Below are positions 26,305 to 38,300 of a stretch of 64,000 bases of DNA, one piece after another. The notes under the pieces are model-generated. The model was not told where the DNA came from. It worked only from the letters and a program-made list of their open reading frames with translations, and did no database searches. Each line of letters opens with the position of its first letter. Positions within the stretch are counted from its first letter, which is position 1. The position numbers were made by a program, and so were the translations under genes. This DNA is from Talpa occidentalis (Eukaryota > Chordata > Mammalia > Eulipotyphla > Talpidae): the NCBI RefSeq assembly GCF_014898055.3, contig NW_023601322.1, forward strand, positions 66,430,740 to 66,494,739, written 5' to 3'.

Positions 26305-29300
26305 CTGCAAGGAGAGTGAGAGAAACTCTTACTCGTCATGTATTCTTGGATTACTACTTTGGAGCAAGGGCTTCTTAAAGGACTTGGGACCTCCTGGCAC
26401 TGTTCACCCAGATTAGCCCAAGGACTCGGGAGTGAGCGGGGCTCTCCGAGCCCTAGAAGGGTAGTCCAGGGCACTGAGCATCCTCAGATGTTGTCTCCCC
26501 TGAAAAATCACCAGAGTGGCTTTCATGTATTCGGGGCCTACTGAGTACCAGGCTGTGCTAAGCCATCTCATTTGATCCTCACAACCTAATGAGTACGGTG
26601 CTAGGAACACACTTATTTTCAGAGGTGAAGAAACTGAAGCTCAAAAACTTGAAGCTCAGTGACCAGAGCAGAGCAGGGATGAAAATTCAGGTTTGCTTGA
26701 CTAGAAACACTGTGTTCTTACCCATCACCAGGTGTACTGTCATGGTATACTGAGACAAGGACTATGGCCACCCTCTCCTGAATCAAGGACTATGGTGACA
26801 GTACACCCCTGTCATGGTGTACTGAGCTCGGGGAGGGAGACCCTGTTGGCCTGACTCCTCTCTGTACCTGCTGCCTCCATTGAAAACAGGGTCCGCAGTC
26901 GCTCCCGGGCAGGCTTGTTCCCCAGAGCTACTGACTGACGGTAACATCTCACAGCCTCTCCCAGACTCCTCTGCACACCAAGGCCCTTCTCATGGCAAAT
27001 TCCCAAGTGGTACATGCTCTGTGAGTCCTAAAGGAGAAGACAGACAGACATGTACATACACACAACACAGTACTGAAGAACTGGAATGCTGAGGCAGGAG
27101 GAAGGTGGGAGAGTCAGGACTGGTGGTAGTTTCATCCAGGCAGGGTCAAGGCCCTCCTGGTACCAAGGGATCACAATTCTGAAAAGCCAGAGGCTAGAAC
27201 TTAAGCAACGCCTAGGAGACAGGCTTCCCTACTCCCAGGGAGATTCCAGCCATAAACGTGTGGACGCTTCTCTTGCAGAGGCTGCGGCAGAAAGTCTGCA
27301 AAAGTGCCAGCTGCAGAACACACTCAGCGAAGCTGTGGGAAACCTGAGGGCCAGGTGCCTACATTATTCTGAGTCAGGAATAAAGGTGGAGGCTGTCCTC
27401 CGGAATAGCCCAATACACCTCCAGGGATGCCTGTCAAGTATAAATCACAAAGTGTTTTTCTGCAAAGGGCTTTGTCCATGGTTCTGATGGTTTCTCTCCT
27501 CTCACTGAGAAATGTGCTCCTCAGAGGGGCAGTATCGGGTAGAGATGAGGGATCTACTCTCTATAGCCAGGCCATCTGGATTCCAATCTTGGCTCCACCA
27601 CTTACTAGCTATGTAATGTTGGGCAAGTCTCTGTGTCTCAGTTTTCTCATCTATAAAGTGGGTATAATATCAGTACCTTCTTTAGTACACTGTTGTGAGC
27701 ACACAATGTGTTGATATATATATAAAACGTACTTAGATTTATGCTATTATTTTCATTTCCTTTATTGACCTGCATCATTAGCCTCGCCCTCTCTAGCAGA
27801 AAGTTTTCATTACAGTCACTCTTCCAACTAAAGACAATAAAATACTGTATTGATTCCAGCCATGATCCCATTTCTTCTATCTTCCACAGTCAAATCTCTG
27901 GAAGGAGTTTCTGTAACATGCAGGCCAGATTCTCATGCCTCCAGGCCAGCTTAAAACACATCACTGGATGTCCATTAGGCCAACACCTTCCCCACTTCTC
28001 CACCCCCCACAATGCTGCTTGGTACAAGGCTAGAGAAAGACTTACCCCAGCACAGTGAGCGAGTGTGAGGACTATGCCCCAGCCCAGTATTACATGACGC
28101 CCCTTGGGACTTCTCCACCTAGCATGCTGGGTGCCTTCTGCAGGACAGCAAGGCCCAGGCTGGGTGAGCATGTGCTGGCTGGCTCGGCCCAAGGCAGGCA
28201 CTGGGGCTCTTTCAAAGAAAGGTGGGCGTAGAGCAGGTACTGGTTGATGACTTCGGTTCTTTTGAGGATGACTATAGATACTCTGGCCAACATATAGTGA
28301 AAAAGGAAAAGTATTCTGAGGCCCAATAGTTGAATGAAGCTGTCAGTAAGTTGGCCAGAGAACAAAGAGAAGCAGCAACCCTTGGGCCGGGAAATCCTAG
28401 TACAAGCACATTGCTTGCTTTATCCGGTGCTCCTGGTCCTTCCAGATGTAACTCAAAAATTATACTGGTCAAATGCACTTAAGGAATGCAGCAAACCACT
28501 GTGAATCTCAGTGGTTCACAGAGACATAAAGCTCTGAGATTTCCTACATTAAAGATACCTGTTTAATAGGCTTTCCCAAATGCAACTGAAGATTTTTTTC
28601 CTTTGTATTACTTATAAACATCCCATGGAATGCTCTGTGGAACAAACTCTGGGTCATGCTGCTTGAATGCCAGTACCCCCGGTTCACAACCAGACATCTC
28701 TGCCCTTCCAAATGCTCAGCGTCTTCCCTCACATTACTTCAAGTTTCCCCAAACTATTTGCTCATGAGGAGGTGCCTTCCAAGCACACAGCTAACCACTT
28801 GCTCTCATACCTATTATTTCAGTCAGATTACAATGTTCACCACAACCCTATGAAGTAACACACAGGTAAGGCAGACATTACTATTCTAATTTTAGTGCCC
28901 AGAAGAACAAGATATGACTGGCCCAGTACAGCCCTGGTAAATGTTTAACAACTGGTTCCCCAGGGGGCTAAGTCCTGATTTGTAGCAATTTCTATAGTGC
29001 AAATACTCCTACCAGAGCTGATTTTAAGGTGCCTACAGTCCCAGGCTGGTGCCAGCCAGCTCTAGTACACTACTGGACTGCCCATGGTCACACAGGAAGT
29101 CAGCAAGTTAAGGCTTTAAAACAGCCCAGGGCTCCCAGCAACCTTCTAAGCATAGTTGGGCTCTGTGCCAGTTCCCAAATTCCTTCATCATATTCCAACC
29201 CCAAAATGGCTGGATAGTGGAGCCCTCGTACCCCATTGCTGGCTGCAAGCCACAGATATTTCACGGCGCCCAGTTCATCCAGGTGTGGTTCCTTGGTGAA

Positions 29301-32300
29301 AAGCACCCCGAGGAAAGCTTGGGCCTGCGGTTAGGGAAGAAAGAAAAAAGGCGCTTTGGTCTCTGCCCCGCCCCACATGTCCCGGCCACCTGGAGGAGAT
29401 ACACCCACCACACTCACCTCTCTCAAGCCTGAGTCTGCAGCCTGCTGCAGCAGGGATACTGCCCTCTGCCGCTCAGGATCCCTGGAGGAGGCTGGCTCTT
29501 GCAGCAGGCACCTGGCATATCGGTACTGAGCCAGGCTGTGGCCCTGGTTGGCAGCCAGTTGGTAAGAAAGGACCGCCTGGGGCAATGGGAGAAACATCAG
29601 CCAACTGGTAACTCTGAAAGCTGGCTTTTAATTTGAGTGAAATATTTAAAAATTATCCTAATTACATAATACATAATAATACTAGATTAGTCAGAAAATA
29701 CAAATAAGCTAAATTTAAAAATACAGATAATCAAAAATAAAACAAACAAACAAAAAAAACCCCAAGAAATCCTGCTTTTTTTTTTTTAATTATTTTTTTT
29801 TTGTTTACAGAGGCATGTTTTTATTTATTTATTTATTTGTTTGTTTGTTTTGTTTATACAAGCACTGGGTACAGTCAGAAGCGCGGGAGGGTGAGAGAAT
29901 TCACCAGAGCCAGAGCGGGGAGCAGAGCAGGCAGAAGGACCGAAGCACACTGCTGAGGGGAGCAGCAGGAGGCAGGAAAGGTCTGCGCGCCATGTGGGAC
30001 CCTCCTCCGGTGGCCGGGGAGCAGCCGGGGATCGAACCGGCGCCGCAGAGGCCGCTGGCAGCTTCGCAACCCAGAGCTCAACTGCTGCGCCACCGGGGAG
30101 GCCCAAAAAATCCTGCTTCTTAAAGACTGTTCCATTAATATTTTAGTGTATAGCCTTACAAACTGCTTCCTGTTTATATGTTTTCCTACATACATATACA
30201 CATCACATATGTATATATTCATTTACACACACATATGTGTACATGTGTGTACAGGAGCAGAAAGAGAGAATACATTCTATTTTGTACACTCTTTTTTCAC
30301 CTGACAATACACCATGAATGTCTCTACCTGCCAATAAATATAAATCTAGCACATCATTTTTAAGGTCCACATAGATGTAATTAACCAGTTCCCCAAGAAA
30401 GGAACTTCAAGTTGCTTTCCCTTTACTATCACCATATGAAATTCTAAGAAACCCATTCTTAGATATACATCTTGGAGTACTACCCTACTTTCTGAGAATT
30501 AAATGATCCATTCATCAAAGGAATGGTGTGGGCCCTGAGTATACAGCTGCAGAGAACAAAGACAAGGTCCCTGCCCTCCCTGAGTTTTGAATCTAAATTT
30601 CGAGCAATTAGGAGCTTCTTTCTTCTCTTTCCCTTATGACTAGGAGAGAGAAGCTAGATTTCCCCCAAGCCCAGCTCACTGCTCATTTCTGGAGGTCACT
30701 GTGAGCAGCCCAGCACAGGGGCTGAACCGGGAGGGGGGTGGGGGTTGCGGTACCTTGCCAAGGTCCCTGGGGGTACCCCTGCCGTGCTCATGACACAGGC
30801 CCACGTTGTACTGTGCTTTGCTATAGCCACGGTCTGCTGCTTTCTGGAAGTATGAAAAGGCTGCTGTGTGGTCTCCATTCTTCATGCTCTCTGTCCCTAT
30901 AAGAAAGCACCAGGCATAAACACTCACAGCTTCCTCAGCCATTTCCTTGGCCAGATATCCACCAGCTCCTTCCCTTCCTTTTCTGTATTACATACTTTGT
31001 ACATATTTTCATCCTCCAATAGTCCCTTGGTTTGCCCTAGACATCAGTAGGTTCTGCCCTGCTATAAACCACCCTCCTCCTCTTGGGAATGGTACGGAGT
31101 CCTTCTGGGAATGGCTCTCCCCACAGTGCCGTCAGTCAACATGCCTGTGCTCTTGCCAAGCAATGAGACCCTCTCAGGAACCTGAATTTTGATCTGCTTA
31201 TGACAGCTCTTGCACATTTATTCTGAGGGCAGCCCTTGGGACATCCCATCTAGCAATGACTTGCCCTGCATCTCTGGAGCTTCTCTCACTCCTGGCCTAT
31301 TGAGGCTTGGCAAGTCACTAGATGTCAATTGATTCCTTGTGTGCCTCTGTTAACCAGAGTGGGTTTAGGCTATTTCTAACTGACAAAACTTAACTGATAC
31401 AGCTAATACTATTAATCTTGCCTTATAAGGAAACTACGGGAAATAACAGAGCTGAGATGTGAACTCAAGTATGTCCAACCCCAAAGCCCATGTTCATTCT
31501 TTTTATCATCCAAACAAAAAGGAAAACTGGGAAGGAGCTGGCACAGCCGAATGTCAGCCCTGAGCCTTTGCTCACATGGTTTCTCCTGCCCAGGATATCA
31601 TTTCCTGCCTTCACCATCAGGCCTTCCCATCTGTTTCTGCTCCAGAACCTTCAGACCACACTCAGCCTTTAAACACATTGGCACTTACTTATTATACCAG
31701 CCTTTTTCTATGAACTAAACTGTTTCAAGAGTACAAGCTCTGTCTCCTCAATTAGACTGTAAAATCCGGGAGGCAGCAGCAGAAAAAGAATGTGGAAGAA
31801 ATAACTTTGCATAGGGTGAAAGCTCTATACAAATGCAAAATATGATTATGGCTTATGCTCCCTTTGTGTTCTGCTGCAGTGCTTAGCACTTGCTGAATAA
31901 ATGAATATATGAATGAAGGAATGGGCAAGAAAATTCTCAGAAGAGGCTGCCCATCAAAATCACAAAAAGCTAATGAGGTGGAAGCCAGGTTCCATTCAGC
32001 CAGCAGTGAATTAAAGGCATCTCCTTGCCTCCTGAAAACTCACTGCCCAGGATGCACAGAACCCTCTATCCTTGAGAAGACTCAATAGGGCAAAAGATCC
32101 TACCCTTCCCCATCCCCCACACTGGCTCCATCAACATACACTATCTATTCGGTCTCCTCTACCTCTAACCTGGAACAAACTGCCATGACATGATACTTAA
32201 CCAGCCATTAACAGCTCGGTGCTGACTCCTGTTTCCCCTCTGGCATCACTACAATCCACATCTGTCTACACCACAGCCAGAGATTTTTGGAAAAGTACAT

Positions 32301-35300
32301 CAGATCATGTGACTGCCCTCCTTCCTGCTCCAGCTTCAAGCCCTCCAATGGCTTCCTGACTCACTCAGAAAATCCGCACTCTACCCTGGCTCAGAAGTTC
32401 TTGCTTGATCTGACACCTGCCTGCTTCTCTAACTTCATCTCCTCCTACTCTCCCATTTATCTTGAAGTTCCAGCCACACTCACCTTTCTTTCATTCCTTC
32501 AACAAGCAAAACTCGGTCCTACTGTTCCCTCTGCACAGAAAGCTTTCTCGAGATGGAAACAAGATTGGCTCATTTTTGTTTATCAAGTCATAGCTTGAAG
32601 ATCTTCCCAGTGAGGTCTTACAATCAAAAGTTGCTCCTTGGGCCTCCCAGGTGGTGCAGCGGTTGAGCCCTGGGTTGTGAAGCTGCCCGCAGCCTCTGCG
32701 GCGCCGGTTCGATCCCCGGCTGCTCCCCGGCCACCGGAGGAGGGTCCCGCATGGCGCGCAGACCTCTCCTGCCGCCCGCTGCTCCCCTCAGCAGTGTACT
32801 TCAGTCCTTCTGCCTGCTCTGCTCCCCGCTCTGGCTCTGGTGAATTCTCTCACCCTCCCGCGCTTCTGACTGTACCCAGTGCTTGTATAAACAAAACAAA
32901 CAAACAAATAAATAAATAAATAAAACATGCCTCTATAAAAAAAAAAAAAAAAAAAAAAGTTGCTCCTTGCCCAGGTAACTAACATATTCCTGTTTAATTT
33001 TATCCACAACATTTATCACCATCTAAAATTATCTTTTTTATTTGTTGCCAATGACTGTCTTTCTGTCCCTAACTTTCATGTCAGCTCCATGAGAGTAAGG
33101 ACTTGGTCCTATGAAGCACTGTGAACCACCTATGAACCGCTCAATATCTAAGATGCAGTCTGACAAAGGGTGGATACTCAACAAACTTGTTTGGAATGAA
33201 TCCCAGTCTCTCACCTGACTACCCTCTATATTATAACAGATGCTACTGGGTGTCTGGATCTTCACAGCAGAAGGCTGAAAACTTAAGCCATGTCACTGCA
33301 GAGAACAGGCCAAATGGTGGAGGGCACCTGGAGTCTCTAGGACCGAGGTTCCTATTTGTGCACCGAGGGTCTACTCCAAACCTCAGGAGCCTTTTCCTGC
33401 CTATGTATGGCAGAGAATGCTAATGTTCTCTAAATGCTAAGGATTTATTTTCTCCTCCTCACACAGTAACAAAAATTTTTTAAAGATTTATTTTTATTTA
33501 TACAAGAACTGGGATACAGGCCAGAGGCATGGGAGGGTGAGAGAATTTACCAGAGACAGAGCGGGGAGCAGAACAGGCAGACAACCGAAAACACTGCTGA
33601 AGGGAGCAGCGGGTGAGACAGGAGAGGTCTGCCTCGCCATGTGGGTATCTCCCTGGCCGGCCGGGAATTGAACCCGTGCTGTAGAGGCTGCGGACAGCCC
33701 CACAGTGCTGTGCTCAACCTGCTGCACCATCAGGTAGGCCCCCAAAGTAACAAAATTTTTAGGTAAGTACATGGTCATTCAGCTAGACTGCATTCCCAGG
33801 CTCACCTGTGACAGTGAGGTCATTAGCCTACATTCTAGACAATTATTAGTATAACTTCCTTTTTTTTAAGATTTACTTATTTATACAAGAACCGGGGTAC
33901 AGGCCAGATGCACAGGAGGGTGAGAGGATTCACCAGACAGAGCTGGGAACAGAACAGGCAGACTGACGAAATACACTGCTGAGGGGAGCAGTGGGCGAGA
34001 CAGGAGAGGTCTGCCGCGCCACATGGGATTCTCGCCGGCTGGTTGGGATCAAAACTGCGTTGCAGAGGTTGTGGACAGCCTCAGAGTGCGGCGCTCAACC
34101 GCCTGCGCCACCAGGGAGGCCCAATTATTAGTATAACTTCTGGATCAGGTCCTCACAGGGAAGGAAGGGTCCTTTAGCTTCCCCTCGCACCCCACCAAGC
34201 TGTTATAACATGGATAAGGGGGCAGGAGCTGGAATAGTCAAATTGGACCTTGAAAAGGAAGCCAGTTTTAAGAATGGCAGAATAAGGATGCATGGGGCCC
34301 CGACACTACTGTGGTACATTTGGTCCACTTACCTGGGAAAAAAGAAACTCTCTCGTTTAACCACCCTCTACCCTGACTCTATCTGACCGAGCCCATACCC
34401 TCTCCACGTTCCCATCCACCTGCCTTGAGGCAGGGCCACACAGTTACCCAGGAAGTTGAAAGCGATGGAAACACTGAGCTGGAAGAGCTGCTGAATGGAT
34501 GTCACAGCCTCCTCCAGAGAAATAGTCTTTGACTTATCTTGTTCCTGAAAAAGAAATATAAATATTTACGATGGGATTGTTCACTGGGATGGCCACCTGC
34601 CCATGGGGCCTGTTATGGAAATCTGAGTGGGCAAAGCTGGACAATACCTGCTTTTCACCAGAGGGCTGAGGCTGGGTTGGTTTTGCCTCACCTTTGAAGT
34701 TACTGCTGCCATGCAGGAAGCCAATGTCACTGAGATCTGCAGAGAAATGGTTGACACCCAGCCACCATCTGCACAATAGTCCTCACCACCCCCATTCCCC
34801 ACCACCTTCTGCTGGTTCTAGAAGGTAGAGACCTACCTTCCTCAGAGGGATCCTGAAGGCCAGCTGCTGTCAAGGACCTGTGAGAGGAGGGGCTCTCACG
34901 CGGAGGGTAGGGCTCTTCCTGACTCAGCCTGGGTTCCCTGAGGCCAGGGTGGCTGGGAGTTGGGCCATCAGGGCTGGGGAGGATGTGCCTCCGCAAGGCT
35001 GGAAAGGTCAGCAAGAGCAGTCAGGTCAGAGGGGATCAGGTCAGCTTGCTCGAGCTTGAGTGATTGCTCCCTGAGGTTTTGGGAACCAGAGAAAGAATTT
35101 GGAAACTCCTGTGACAGCTCCTCCTCCATTTCCTTTGCTGGCTTCTTTCCACAGGGGTGGTGAGGGGACCACATTTATGCTAACCTCCCTCCCTCAGCAT
35201 AAATCACTCCTCTGCTTCAATTCCTGTAGCAAGAGGGCAGCTTCAATCTTATGGACAGTTGTGCTCCCAGTACTTTGCTTGAGGGTAACACTGATAATGA

Positions 35301-38300
35301 TTTTAATCATCATAATAAAAACTTAAACTGATACTTATGGAGCATGTACTATGTGCCAGGCACTATTCGAAATCCTTGATATATATTAACTCATTTAGTC
35401 CCCCAAAAAAACCTATGGTGTGAATTTTATGATATCCCATTTTTATCAATAAAGAAATTAAAGCACAAGGAAGTTAAAAGCGATTTGCCTTGGCACACAA
35501 GGCACTCTGGTGCCTGAATCCTGATAATCTGACTCCAGAGCCTTAACTGCTAAGCTGCATTGCCTCTCTACCATGCACATAATAGCTACTCATTAAAATG
35601 CATTTATTAGTGAATGAAAGACCAGAGAATAACCTAACTTGCTGAGGGATAGGCAGGAAGTCACACCCAGATTGAAAGTAACCTGGAACACTATGGGGTT
35701 CCCTCCAAGGTGATGGGAGGGCAGTGAGGGGTAGGTGTGGCCCACACCCTGGGTGGACAGAATATTCCCCTTCCTCTGACTCCAGATAGGAAAGGCAAAG
35801 AGCTGCTGATGGCTCTTTTCCTGAGGTGGGTCCCAGAGATGTTTCCTGGCTAGGCGAAACTCCCATCCCATCCCTCCTGTCCCTGGACTGAGAACTCACA
35901 GGGTTGTGGGAGCCACCAGGGAGAGGAGAGGAAACAGTCCAGGGGACTGTGCCAAGAGCAGCGCTCCACTCTCTGAGGTCCTGCTGGCAGGGATGCCTGG
36001 AAATGGATCTGCCTTGCCAGCTGCAGGGCCAGCACAGCCAGAGTGCCCTGGAAAAGACAGCATGTCAGCGAAACAAGTCTCTATCAGTCACCTCCTTCAA
36101 TCTCAGCCTTCAACTCAAACACCACTCTCTTGAGAAGCCACTTGTGATGCTGGTTGGGGCGGCTCCCCTACTATATACACTCACAGCATTCAATCTTCTC
36201 TGGAGCCCTATTAAACTGGTACTTAAATAATCATCTCAAATTATTCATCTAGGGTCTGTCTTTTGTGTTAGTGCCAAAATAATATGAGGGCAGAAGCCAT
36301 GTCTGTTTTGCTCACCAGGTATCCCCAAAACCCAATAAAGTACTAAGATAAGAACTAGCACATAACATGGTGAATAGATGTATGAGCGAGTGACAGAACA
36401 CACAGAGTCTAAGAGGGCAAAGCGATCAGGCAGTATGTTAGGGCTTGACCACAAATATAGCAACAGATCGAAGTTTCCCATCAGGCTCACTCTCTTTCTC
36501 TAGCCTGGCACAACTCCTCCCTTCCCCCCACCAAGCCACCCTGCCACACACACATTCACAGATGTAGGCTTGCTGAGGGCATTTCTCCATTCCTGGTCTA
36601 CAGAAGACCTAAGCTAGCTGCTAGCCCAGTGACTGCTAGGTTTTCCCTTTCCCTTCCTGTGCATAACAATATTTTTTTGTTACAACAGGAGCTGTGTACA
36701 ATAGCAATCAAATCAGATGCACAGTTTATATCTTCATTGAGGGAGAAAGATAAACTCCAAGTACAAATTTTGCTCACTGTCAAAAAGGAAACAAATTGGG
36801 GGTATGTATGAGCAGAAGAGGATAACCTGATAAGAAAGGGAGTAAGGGAAAGTCTCTGTATGGGTAATGTGTGAGTTGAGACCAGAAAGAAGGCAAGGTG
36901 CCAGCACTGTCAATAACTGGGACGCATGTTCACGGCACTGGGGACAGCTTGAGCTCAAGCGCTTTCACATAGACAGCAGTGATAACGTTGAGGGTTGGCA
37001 TCAGGACATCTGAGATTCAGGCCCAGTTTCCAAAAGGATTCACTGTGAGATCACCCTAGGGCTCAGATCTTTGGCAAAAATGGGAAAAGGTTCCCCTCTC
37101 CTGGGTATGGTATGCCCTCTTCCCAATTCCCCAGGGAGAAGTGCCTCTGCTATGGAGAAAATCCCCTGCCTCTGCTGCTGACACCCACTTACAGCAGAAA
37201 CAACTGAAACTCAGAGAGGTCAAGTCACTTGCTCAAAGTACAGAGCATAAAAGTGACAGGGACAAGAAGTGACAGACATGAGAGTGATGTGTGTGCCAAC
37301 TTCATTCAGAATACCTTGTAAGCTGAACCTAGAAGGCAGAGATTCTGCCCTATCAGACCTTGTGTTTACTACTAAGCACTTGACTTTATGTCAGAGTCAA
37401 CAAATATTTACTGATCAGGTATTATGACCAGGATATCTGTACTAGGTGTTTTTAGAAGCCATACTGGGTACAACAAGGTAATGCATAATATTTTGCACAA
37501 ATAAATGTTAGCTATTTATTATTACTTACTGTAAGCACTGTGAAGACAACAATCATATCTACCTGGTTCTCTGGTATGTATCCCTAGTGCCTACCAAAAA
37601 TGCCTGACTCACAGAAGGTGTTAAATAAATGTTTCCTGAATGAAAGGAGGAATAAAAATATGCGGCAATATCTCCCCAAATATGTTCCAATACCATGGTT
37701 ACTCAAATTTTGAGTGTGAGCATAAGGATGGCCCAGTTCTTATTTCTCAGTCCTACTTTCATAAAGATAGAAGTCTTACCCATGATATGGCATCCCACAG
37801 GGTATTTGGGGAGACACGGGCAGACACCCACTGGAAAGCATCCTTCCATCGGTGTGACCTCGGACCTCTGCTCGTACCTGGACCTGGGCCATGGGGACCT
37901 GACCTAGATGATGCAATCAATAGACACTATCAAGTTCAGTCCCAGTTTGGAGGAGAGTAAGGCCTGGGGAGATTGAGGATGGAATGGCAGTATCTTACCT
38001 GTCAAAGCTGGGCACTGGGACCAGGAGAGTAGAGGAGGTAACCTGAAGCCCATCTGGGGTGGTGGACTTGGGGTTCACGCCCTGGAGCCAAGGTCCCAGC
38101 AGCCGGGTAAGAGCTGTGCAGGGCAACAAATACAGTCACCTCAACAGGAACAGGACTGAGGCAATGGTGTCCCACCAATCTTCCCTCAGATCCTTGACAC
38201 AGCCCCACCAGAGGAACCCAGAAATCACTGACATGTGCTTCTGCAGAGGTCCTTACATAGGGGTACATGTGGCAGTCAATATATTGCCTAGGACAAATTC

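Noticed and set aside
26190..26378. Plus-strand frame over the DELE1 last exon
   Set aside because: It is a shadow of DELE1 exon 12 on the opposite strand.
32638..32919. Recurrent 70-120 codon frames sharing '[20 protein letters not shown]'-like sequence at many places
   Set aside because: They all fall in copies of the same tRNA-derived SINE and are translations of the repeat, not a gene family.
37640..37960. 106-codon plus-strand frame
   Set aside because: It is antisense to DELE1 exon 3, which has matching splice sites and family homology.
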